A DNA stretch of 11,735 nt, from assembly GCA_051745535.1 (NCBI GenBank), contig JBNJED010000046.1, forward strand, positions 1-11,735, in the 5' to 3' direction. This document shows positions 6,261 through 11,735 of the stretch, piece by piece. Made by a program: the position numbers and the translations under genes. The stretch is from Thiohalospira sp051745535 (GTDB taxonomy: Bacteria > Pseudomonadota > Gammaproteobacteria > Thiohalospirales > Thiohalospiraceae). The notes beneath the pieces are model-generated. The model saw nothing but the letters and a program-made list of their open reading frames with translations. It ran no database searches and was not told the origin of the DNA. How positions within the stretch are numbered: position 1 is the stretch's first letter; every line of letters begins with the position of its first letter.

Positions 6261-6461
6261 ATGAAAGCGGATATCCATCCCCGGTATCAGGAAATCAATG
6301 TGAGCTGCAGCTGCGGCAACAGCTTCAAGACCCGCTCCACGGCGTCGGAGGACCTCCACGTGGACGTCTGCGCCGAGTGCCACCCCTTCTACACCGGCAA
6401 GCAGCGGCTGGTGGACACCGCCGGGCGCGTGGACAAGTTCCGCCAGAAGTACGGTATGTAG
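6261..6461 (+). CDS. rpmE: 50S ribosomal protein L31, zinc-binding form
   Basis: A 66-aa component of the large ribosomal subunit, near the intersubunit bridge at the central protuberance. The N-terminus MKADIHPRYQEINVSCSCGN and the segment VDVCAECHPFYTGKQR match L31. All four zinc-ligand positions are present (Cys16, Cys18, Cys37, Cys40), making this the C+ form, as in E. coli RpmE. The zinc-free paralogue YkgM/RpmE2 lacks the cysteines. The C-terminus RVDKFRQKYGM is slightly shorter than the 70 aa of E. coli. The start is ATG 6261 with GAGG (6248-6251) upstream and a candidate promoter at 6166-6195. E. coli rpmE is known to be autoregulated through its 5' leader; whether the leader here does the same cannot be told. 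Only 5 bp separate its stop from the convergent gene. Confidence 0.97.
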   Translation: MKADIHPRYQEINVSCSCGNSFKTRSTASEDLHVDVCAECHPFYTGKQRLVDTAGRVDKFRQKYGM

Positions 6462-6466
6462 GACCG

Positions 6467-7093
6467 TCAGGCCGGCGGGTCCCCCTCGCCGGCCAGCAGT
6501 TCGGCCACCGCCTCCCGACTGGCCCGCGCCATGGGGTGGCCGTCCACCGGCGACGCCGGCGCCTGCCGGATACCCCGTTCCGGGAAGACCACCACCTCCA
6601 CCTCGGTATCCTCCCCCCAGGGGAAGCGGAAGCTGGGCAGTCGCTGCTCGGTGGCGCCGGTGCGTAGCTCCACCTCGCCCTCGTCGAAGGGGTGGTGGTG
6701 GTCCATGAGCCGGAAGGCGACGGCTTCCGGGGTGTCGCTGAACAGGTGCAGCGTCACCCGGCTGTGGCTCCCCGCCGTCCCCGCGAGGACCGGGCCCACC
6801 AGGCGCGGCCGGAAGTCCTCGAATCCTGCCATCACCTCCAGCGCCACTCGGCGCAGCCTCGCCAGCTCGCGCGGCTGACGGTCCCCCTCGAACAGCCGCT
6901 GATGCTCCCGCAGGGCCGCCTCGATCTCGTCGTTGCGTGGCAGGTTGCGGGTGTCCGCCGCCCCCAGCCGCGCCGCCGCCTTGCGCTTGGCATGGTGGAA
7001 GTCGGTGAGCGCGCCGTCACTCATCAGCCGGGCCGCCTCGGCGGCGATGTTCTGGCGCATGGCCTGGTCGTGACGTCGCTGGAGATTCGCCAT
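6467..7093 (-). CDS. Conserved hypothetical protein, possible degenerate nucleotidyltransferase-like fold
   Basis: A 208-aa soluble protein with no signal peptide or membrane segment. Residues 1-95 are charged and helical, with a DFHHAKRKAAARLG and LPRNDEIEAALREHQRLF pattern that I recall from uncharacterised proteobacterial proteins. Residues 96-118 read FRPRLVGPVLAGTAGSHSRV and then TLHLF. This is shaped like the GS-x-DxD strand-turn of polymerase-beta-type nucleotidyltransferases, but the two metal-binding Asp positions are filled by Thr/His-type residues. TEVEVVVF (163-170) could be the third strand. The C-terminus has a RQAPASPVDGHPMARAS motif. The fold idea is an inference, and catalysis looks unlikely if it is right. 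The start ATG (7091-7093) lies 11 nt after the mrcA stop, so the two genes are probably co-transcribed. The function is unknown. Confidence 0.85.
   Translation of the reverse strand: MANLQRRHDQAMRQNIAAEAARLMSDGALTDFHHAKRKAAARLGAADTRNLPRNDEIEAALREHQRLFEGDRQPRELARLRRVALEVMAGFEDFRPRLVGPVLAGTAGSHSRVTLHLFSDTPEAVAFRLMDHHHPFDEGEVELRTGATEQRLPSFRFPWGEDTEVEVVVFPERGIRQAPASPVDGHPMARASREAVAELLAGEGDPPA
6470..6494. terminator. Hairpin at the rpmE / hypothetical gene convergence
   Basis: GGCCGGCG (6470-6477) and CGCCGGCC (6487-6494) form a perfect 8-bp stem, extendable by one G-T and one G-C pair, with a short C-rich loop. It overlaps the last codons of the minus-strand gene and lies 8 nt after the rpmE stop. 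It could halt transcription from either side, but no T-run is present on either strand. Confidence 0.35.
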
Positions 7094-7104
7094 GGCGTTA
7101 CCAC

Positions 7105-9600
7105 TCAGAAGAGCGAGCGCTGCACATCGTCGTCGGAACCCCCGTTGCCCTGGCTGCCGGCCTCGGGGACGTGGCCCGGGCGGAAGGTCTCGAAGATGGC
7201 ATCCTCGCTGTCGGGGCCGGCCAGACGACCGGTCTCCGGGTCGATGCGGACGGTGACCATGCCCGGCGGCCGCTCCAGGGGCTGCTCCGGGATCCCGGCC
7301 AGGGCGACGCGCATGAAGTCCCGCCACATGGGCAGGGCGGCCCGCGCCCCGGTCTCGCGGGGCCCCAGCGGGCGCGGATTGTCGAAGCCCACCCACGCGG
7401 TGGTCGCCACGGCCTGGTTGAAGCCGGTGAACCAGGCGTCCACCTGCTGATTGGTGGTGCCGGTCTTGCCGGCGAGGTCGTCGCGTCCCAGGGCCAGTGC
7501 CCCGCGACCGGTCCCCTCCTTGACCACGTCCCGCAGCATGGAGTTTATCTGGTAGACGTTCTCCGGCGGCAGGACCCGTTCGGCCGGCCGGTCCGCCCGC
7601 GGCTCGGGGACCGGCAGCCCGGGCAGACCGATCCGGGCTACCAGGTGCTCCGCCCCGCGCAGGCCCTCGGGGATGGCCTCGTCGCAGTCGGGGCAGACCC
7701 GCTCCGGGTTGGTCTCGTAGAGGATGCGTCCGTCGCGATCCTCGATGCGCTCCAGGAAGTGGGCATCCACCCGGTAGCCGCCGTTGGCGAAGACGGTGAA
7801 GCCGGTGGCCAGCTCCAGCGGGGTGATGGAGCCGCTCCCCAGGGCCAGGGTGAGATCGCGCGGCAGGCGCTCGGGGTCGAAGCCGAAGCGGGTGGCGTGG
7901 TTGATGGCGTACCGGATCCCCATGGCGCGCAGCAGCCGGATGGAGATGAGGTTGCGGCTCTTCACCAGGCCGGTGCGCAGCCGGGTGGGGCCGAAGAAGC
8001 GACCGCTGTAGTTCTCCGGCGCCCAGACCCCCTCCAGGGCCGTGTCCTCCAGGACCACCGGGGCGTCGTTGATGATGCTCGCCGGGGTGAAGCCGTGTTC
8101 CAGCGCCGCCGAGTAGATGAAGGGCTTGAAGTTGGAGCCTGGCTGACGCCGCGCCTGGGTCACCCGGTTGTACTTGCTGCGGTTGAAGTCGTAGCCGCCG
8201 GCCAGGGCGAGGACGCTGCCGTCCTCCGGTCGCTGGGAGACCACCGCTCCCTGGACCTCGGGTTCGTTGGCCAGGTGCCACTCCCCCTCGTCCAGGGGGC
8301 GCAGGCGGACGATATCGCCTACCGCCACGACATCCCCGGCCTCTTCCGGGTCCGGGCCGGTGCTGTTGGTATCCCGGTAGGGGCGGGCCCAGGCGAGGCC
8401 CCGCCAGGGGAGGGTCTCCAGGTTGCCCTCCCGGGTAATGACCCGCGCCGAGCGCTCATCCACCGCTACGACCAGCCCCGGTTCGAGATCCCGGGGCAGG
8501 CGGATCTCGTCCAGCCAGTCGCGCCAGGTACGCAGCTGGGGCGGGAGCAGCTCCAGGGGCCCCGGGTTGTCGGCGGCGGCCAGCCAGTAGCGCGCCGGGC
8601 CGTCCAGCTGGAGCTCCCGCTGCTCCAGTGGTCCCCGGTAGCCGTGGCGGTAGGAGTACTGGTGGAGCCCGTTGGCCAGGGCCTCGTTGGCCGCCTCCTG
8701 CAGTCGACTCTCCACGGTGGTATAGACCCGGTAGCCGCCGGTATAGGCGTCCTCACCGTGGCGGGCGACCATCTCCTGCCGCGCCAGCTCTGCCACCCAG
8801 GGGGCGTACAGGTTGGCCTCGCCCCCGTGGTAGCGGGCGTCATCCCGAGAACTCCGGGCCTCCCGCCAGCGCTCCCGCTCCAGGTAGCCCAGGTCGTGCA
8901 TCCGGTCGAGGACGTAGTTGCGGCGGAGGAGGGCCCGGTCGCCGTCCGCCAGGGGGTTGTAGCGCGATGGCGCCTTGGGCAGACCGGCAATCATGGCCAT
9001 CTGCGCCGGATTGAGCTCGTCCACGCTCCGGCCGTAGTAGACCTCCGCCGCCGCCCCCACCCCGTAGGCGCGATTCCCCAGGTAGATCTTGTTGAGATAG
9101 AGCTCGAGGATGGTCCCCTTGTCCAGCTCCCGCTCCATCTTGAAGGCGAGCAGGATCTCCCGGACCTTGCGCAGGTAGGTCTTCTCCCGGGTGAGGAAGA
9201 AGTTGCGCGCCACCTGCATGGTGATGGTGCTGCCGCCCTGGCTCTTCTCGCCGGTGGCCGCCAGGTTGGCGGCGGCGCGGAGCAGACCGAGGTAGTCCAC
9301 CCCGGGGTGTTCGTGGAAGCGGCTGTCCTCGGCGGCCATGACCGCCTGGACCATCCGGCCGGGGACCTCGTCCCGCTCCAGCGGGAGCCGGCGCTGGCTG
9401 CCGTACTCCGCCATGAGGACCCCGTCATTGCTGTAGATGCGCAGCGGGATCTGCAGCTCGATGTCCTGGAGCTCGGCCTGGGCCGGGAGCCCCGGCGCCA
9501 GGTGGGCATAGGCGAGGAAGCCCCCGGCGACTCCAGCGACGTAGAGCAGCGCGAGGCCGAGGAGCAGGCGACGGGAATAGCGGACCAGAGCGGAGGACAT
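7105..9600 (-). CDS. mrcA: Penicillin-binding protein 1A, bifunctional peptidoglycan glycosyltransferase/transpeptidase
   Basis: An 831-aa inner-membrane enzyme (E. coli PBP1A is 850) that polymerises lipid II and cross-links the strands in the periplasm. The cytoplasmic tip and TM anchor are about residues 11-31. The GT51 glycosyltransferase has the catalytic Glu91 in AAEDSRFHEHPGVD, then GGSTITMQVARNFF and LELYLNKIYLGNRAYGVGAAAEVYYG. A PBP1A-type linker/OB region lies between about 320 and 450. The transpeptidase carries SxxK (Ser489-Lys492, in QPGSNFKPF), SxN (Ser548-Arg-Asn550) and KTG (712-714, in AGKTGTTNQQVDAWFTG). A CPDC pair (Cys636/639) before the KTG is also found in E. coli PBP1A, and the protein ends in -LF as that one does. 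The frame stays open far upstream, but the signal-anchor and family alignment place the start at ATG 9598-9600. No Shine-Dalgarno is visible. It is divergent from pilM, as in Pseudomonas. Confidence 0.97.
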   Translation of the reverse strand: MSSALVRYSRRLLLGLALLYVAGVAGGFLAYAHLAPGLPAQAELQDIELQIPLRIYSNDGVLMAEYGSQRRLPLERDEVPGRMVQAVMAAEDSRFHEHPGVDYLGLLRAAANLAATGEKSQGGSTITMQVARNFFLTREKTYLRKVREILLAFKMERELDKGTILELYLNKIYLGNRAYGVGAAAEVYYGRSVDELNPAQMAMIAGLPKAPSRYNPLADGDRALLRRNYVLDRMHDLGYLERERWREARSSRDDARYHGGEANLYAPWVAELARQEMVARHGEDAYTGGYRVYTTVESRLQEAANEALANGLHQYSYRHGYRGPLEQRELQLDGPARYWLAAADNPGPLELLPPQLRTWRDWLDEIRLPRDLEPGLVVAVDERSARVITREGNLETLPWRGLAWARPYRDTNSTGPDPEEAGDVVAVGDIVRLRPLDEGEWHLANEPEVQGAVVSQRPEDGSVLALAGGYDFNRSKYNRVTQARRQPGSNFKPFIYSAALEHGFTPASIINDAPVVLEDTALEGVWAPENYSGRFFGPTRLRTGLVKSRNLISIRLLRAMGIRYAINHATRFGFDPERLPRDLTLALGSGSITPLELATGFTVFANGGYRVDAHFLERIEDRDGRILYETNPERVCPDCDEAIPEGLRGAEHLVARIGLPGLPVPEPRADRPAERVLPPENVYQINSMLRDVVKEGTGRGALALGRDDLAGKTGTTNQQVDAWFTGFNQAVATTAWVGFDNPRPLGPRETGARAALPMWRDFMRVALAGIPEQPLERPPGMVTVRIDPETGRLAGPDSEDAIFETFRPGHVPEAGSQGNGGSDDDVQRSLF

Positions 9601-9630
9601 GGGGGAGCGGGGGTTGCCGGAATGGGTGCC

Positions 9631-9660
9631 AGTATAAGGTGCGAGCCGGCGCAAGGGGAA
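9631..9660 (-). promoter_or_regulatory. Candidate mrcA promoter
   Basis: Read on the minus strand, TATACT (9636-9631) matches five of six -10 bases. Upstream, TTCCCC (9660-9655) is a weak -35 at 18-bp spacing. Transcription would start near 9624, leaving a leader of about 24 nt before the ATG at 9600. Confidence 0.45.
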
Positions 9661-9670
9661 TGCCCGGACG

Positions 9671-9699
9671 TTGACGGCGGCGGGGAACGGGGCCAAGAT
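9671..9699 (+). promoter_or_regulatory. Candidate pilM operon promoter
   Basis: TTGACG (9671-9676, five of six -35 bases) is followed after 17 bp by CAAGAT (9694-9699, three of six -10 bases). Transcription would start near 9706, about 27 nt before pilM. An inverted repeat, CGCGAA (9702-9707) with TTCGCG (9725-9730), brackets the leader just before the start codon. No sigma54-type element was found. Confidence 0.4.
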
Positions 9700-9732
9700 G
9701 CCGCGAAACGGGCGTGATACGGACTTCGCGCA

Positions 9733-10743
9733 ATGCTCGAGGCATGGAGAGGCTTCAATCCCCTCATCGGGGTCGATATCGGGACCAGTGCGGTCAAGGT
9801 CGTGGCGCTCGCCCGCCGCCGACCGCCGTGCTGGTCCGTCGTCCCCCTCCCCGAAGACGCCATCCGCGACAAGCAGGTGCAGCAGCCGGAGGCCGTCGCC
9901 ATGGCCCTGCGCACGGCACTGGCCGAGCTGGGCCGCGTTCCGCGCCGGGCCGCCCTGGCCGTGGGCGGTGCCGCCGTCATGACCCGGGAGTGGCGTCTGC
10001 CCGCCGGGTTGATGGAGGAGGAGTTGGAGGCGCGCGTCCGCGAAGAGGCCGTCAGCGCCCTCCCCTTCGATCCCGACCGCGTCTACCTCGATTTCCAGGT
10101 CCTCGGCCCCGATCCCGAGGATTCCGGCCTGCAGCAGATCCTGCTCGCCGCCTCTCGCGCCGATCAGGTCGACGGCCGGTTGTCCGCCGCGCGGGAGGCC
10201 GGCCTGCGACCGGTCCTTGTGGAGTTGGAGACCTTCGCCCTGGAGCAGGCCGCCGCCAGGCTCGCCGGAGACGGCGAAGCGGTAGCGCTGGCCGATATCG
10301 GGGCCGGCAGCCTCACCGTGGCCCTGGCCAGTGAAGGCGAGGGCCATTTCAGCCGCTCCCAGGCCCTGTCGGGCACGCCGCTGGCCTCGGGCCTGGCGAC
10401 CGCCCGCGGGATCGGCCGCGCGGAGGCCGAGGGTGCCCTGCGCCAGGGCGAGTTGCCCCCGGAGGAGTTGCTGACCCCCTTCCTGGAGGCCGTTCGCGCG
10501 CAACTCCATCGCCTGTTGCCGCTGGCGGAGGACCAGGCCGGACGACCTGCCAACCGGCTGCTGCTGGCCGGGGGCGGTGCCCTGACGCCGGGCCTCGCCG
10601 CCGCCCTGGGGGATTCCCTCGCCATCCCCGTGGGGCTGGCCCATCCCCTGTCCGGCAAGGCGGGGGACACCCCGGCCGGGCTGCGCCGGGTCGAGCCTGC
10701 CCTGGCGGTGGCCACGGCCCTGGCCCAGCGGAGGCCGACATGA
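9733..10743 (+). CDS. pilM: Type IV pilus assembly protein PilM (actin-like ATPase)
   Basis: A 336-aa cytoplasmic protein of the actin/FtsA superfamily that binds the N-terminal tail of PilN and links the pilus motor to the inner-membrane alignment complex. Phosphate-1 is LIGVDIGTSAVKVV (Asp15). The central part has WRLPAGLMEEELEARVREEA followed by LPFDPDRVYLDFQVLG, typical of PilM. Phosphate-2 is ALADIGAGSLTVAL (from about residue 185), and the adenosine-site loop is RLLLAGGGALTPGLAAAL (about 275-291). The length is slightly below the usual 350-355 residues. The start ATG 9733 gives the normal short lead before the first strand but lacks a convincing Shine-Dalgarno. The stop overlaps pilN by 4 bp (ATGA), implying translational coupling. 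Confidence 0.95.
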   Translation: MLEAWRGFNPLIGVDIGTSAVKVVALARRRPPCWSVVPLPEDAIRDKQVQQPEAVAMALRTALAELGRVPRRAALAVGGAAVMTREWRLPAGLMEEELEARVREEAVSALPFDPDRVYLDFQVLGPDPEDSGLQQILLAASRADQVDGRLSAAREAGLRPVLVELETFALEQAAARLAGDGEAVALADIGAGSLTVALASEGEGHFSRSQALSGTPLASGLATARGIGRAEAEGALRQGELPPEELLTPFLEAVRAQLHRLLPLAEDQAGRPANRLLLAGGGALTPGLAAALGDSLAIPVGLAHPLSGKAGDTPAGLRRVEPALAVATALAQRRPT

Positions 10744-11309
10744 CCCGGGCGGTGAATCTCCTCCCGTGGCGCGCCGCCCGCCGCCAGCGCGAACGCAACC
10801 GGGTGCTGGCGCTCATCGCCGGCGTCCCCCTCCTGGCAGTACTCGTCGCGGGGGGCGCCTGGTGGCAGCTGGTCGCACTGGTAGAGGCCCAGGAGGCGCG
10901 CAATGCCCACCTGGAGGGTGCGATCCGGGAGGTGGAGGATCGCCTGGACGAGGTGACCCGATTGCGGGAGGAGCGCGAGCGGATCCAGGCGCGCATGGCG
11001 GTCCTGGAGGGGCTGGTAGCCCGGCGCGGTCGGCCCCTGGTCTGGCTCAATGCCCTGGTTGAGGCGGTACCGGAAGCGGTGGTCGTGGAGCGCCTGGAGG
11101 TCAGCGGAGGTGCCATGGAGGTGGCCGGCCGTGCCCGCTCCAACGATGCCGCCTCGGCCTTCATGAACGGCCTGGAGGCGGCGGCCATCTTCCGGCCCCC
11201 GCGCCTGGAGGTCATCGAGGAGCGGGATGACGGCGACTACCGCTTCCGCCTCCACGTACCCCTGGCGGAGTCCGGCGAACCCGACGGAGCCACGGATGGC
11301 ACTGAGTGA
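10740..11309 (+). CDS. pilN: Type IV pilus inner-membrane protein PilN
   Basis: A 189-aa bitopic inner-membrane protein that pairs with PilO in the periplasm and docks PilM in the cytoplasm. The N-terminal VNLLPWR motif (residues 5-11) is the conserved PilM-binding tail. An Arg-rich stretch and one membrane helix (about 22-44) follow. A periplasmic coiled coil (about 45-90, LEGAIREVEDRLDEVTRLRE) leads to a small ferredoxin-like domain (WLNALVEAVPEAVVVERLEVSG, then VAGRARSNDAASAFMNGLE). The acidic tail (ESGEPDGATDGTE) is variable in the family. The start ATG 10740 overlaps the pilM stop. The stop lies 14 nt inside pilO, so the three genes form one tightly coupled unit. Confidence 0.95.
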   Translation: MTRAVNLLPWRAARRQRERNRVLALIAGVPLLAVLVAGGAWWQLVALVEAQEARNAHLEGAIREVEDRLDEVTRLREERERIQARMAVLEGLVARRGRPLVWLNALVEAVPEAVVVERLEVSGGAMEVAGRARSNDAASAFMNGLEAAAIFRPPRLEVIEERDDGDYRFRLHVPLAESGEPDGATDGTE

Positions 11310-11735
11310 TCTGAACAACATCGAGCTCGATCTGGCCAGCGCTCATCGCTGGCCCCGGGGTGTCCGCCTCCTGCTGGCCGGAATGGGGGCGACCCTGGTC
11401 CTGATCCTGGCCGGGCTGTTCCTGCTACGACCGGCCTGGTCGGACCTGCAGGCCGCCGCCGATCGGGAGGGGGAGCTGCTGGAGCGCTACGCCGAGCGCC
11501 GCGCCCTGGCCGCGGATCTGCCGCGCCACCGCCAGCGCATGGAGGAGATCCGCGCGCTCTATACCGACCTCCTGGAGCGCCTGCCCCGGGGCAGCGAGAT
11601 GGCACGGCTGCTCACCCGGATTTCCGAGGCGGGCCGGGCCGCCGGCCTGCGCTTCGAGCGCTTCGAACCCCTGCCGGAGGTCCCAGGGGAGTTCTATGCC
11701 GAGGCACCGGTGCGGTTGCGGCTTAGCGGGACCTT
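11296..11735 (+). CDS. pilO: Type IV pilus inner-membrane protein PilO, N-terminal part (3' end outside window)
   Basis: The first 146 codons of pilO, reading off the window edge. A cytoplasmic N-terminus (MALSDLNNIELDLASAHRWP) resembles the Asp/Leu-rich PilO start. One membrane helix (about residues 24-45) and a periplasmic coiled coil (about 47-95) follow, then LLERLPRGSEMARLLTRISEAG and GLRFERFEPLPEV with EFYAEAPVRLRLSGT, which match the start of the PilO ferredoxin-like domain. PilO pairs with PilN to form the periplasmic alignment complex between the motor and the PilQ secretin. The start ATG 11296 overlaps the pilN end by 14 bp. About a third of the protein, then pilP and pilQ, would be expected downstream. 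Confidence 0.93.
   Translation, partial: MALSDLNNIELDLASAHRWPRGVRLLLAGMGATLVLILAGLFLLRPAWSDLQAAADREGELLERYAERRALAADLPRHRQRMEEIRALYTDLLERLPRGSEMARLLTRISEAGRAAGLRFERFEPLPEVPGEFYAEAPVRLRLSGT

Noticed and set aside
7094..8281. Upstream extension of the hypothetical gene's frame into mrcA.
   Set aside because: It is a shadow of mrcA in another frame, with low-complexity Gly/Arg/Pro composition. The ATG at 7093 fits the mrcA stop spacing.
7171..9717. 848-codon open frame on the + strand opposite mrcA.
   Set aside because: It mirrors the codon structure of mrcA and is Gly/Val/Leu/Asp/Gln-rich without domains. The minus-strand protein has all GT51 and transpeptidase motifs.
9611..9732. Possible sigma54 promoter for the pil operon.
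   Set aside because: No GG-N10-GC pattern with the expected flanking bases was seen at suitable distance from pilM.
9601..10644. Upstream extension of the mrcA frame through the antisense strand of pilM.
   Set aside because: Family length and the signal-anchor place the start at 9600. The extension overlaps pilM antisense and crosses the divergent promoter region.

Overview
The window is GC-rich (about 70% by eye) and reads as a chromosomal segment of a gammaproteobacterium. The Rho, thioredoxin and L31 proteins are close to those of E. coli, and a PBP1A gene divergent from pilMNO is a layout known from many gammaproteobacteria. The very high G+C and the protein flavour suggest the Chromatiales/Ectothiorhodospiraceae or a relative. 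That placement is an inference; there is no rRNA gene to confirm it.

Layout. (1) 1-4261, + strand: a compact, probably co-transcribed trio made of the 3' part of a TonB-dependent outer-membrane receptor, a solute-binding protein of the ABC_sub_bind type (PF04392/COG2984-like), and a membrane-bound hybrid histidine kinase joined to it by an ATGA overlap. No ABC permease or ATPase is visible, so the binding protein may serve the kinase as a periplasmic sensor. This is the most distinctive part of the window. (2) 4262-6461, + strand: the housekeeping genes trxA (TTG start), rho and rpmE. Each has its own regulatory DNA: a sigma70-like promoter inside the end of the kinase gene, a terminator hairpin after trxA, a C-rich/G-poor rho leader, and a rho 3' hairpin that overlaps the -35 of a probable rpmE promoter. 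(3) 6467-9600, - strand: mrcA (PBP1A) followed 11 nt later by a conserved but uncharacterised 208-aa protein whose core looks like a degenerate nucleotidyltransferase. Its 3' end meets rpmE tail to tail with only 5 bp between. (4) 9601-9732: a 132-bp divergent promoter region. (5) 9733-11735, + strand: pilM, pilN and the first part of pilO, overlapping in sequence; pilP and pilQ would be expected beyond the window.

How the genes work together. PilM, PilN and PilO form the inner-membrane alignment complex of the type IV pilus. PBP1A builds peptidoglycan, and its divergent arrangement with the pil operon is a familiar one. The first trio would couple outer-membrane uptake, periplasmic ligand binding and phosphorelay signalling for a ligand that cannot be named from sequence. 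No tRNA, rRNA, CRISPR array, insertion sequence or phage gene was seen. The long ORFs antisense to the kinase and to mrcA are by-products of high-GC codon structure.
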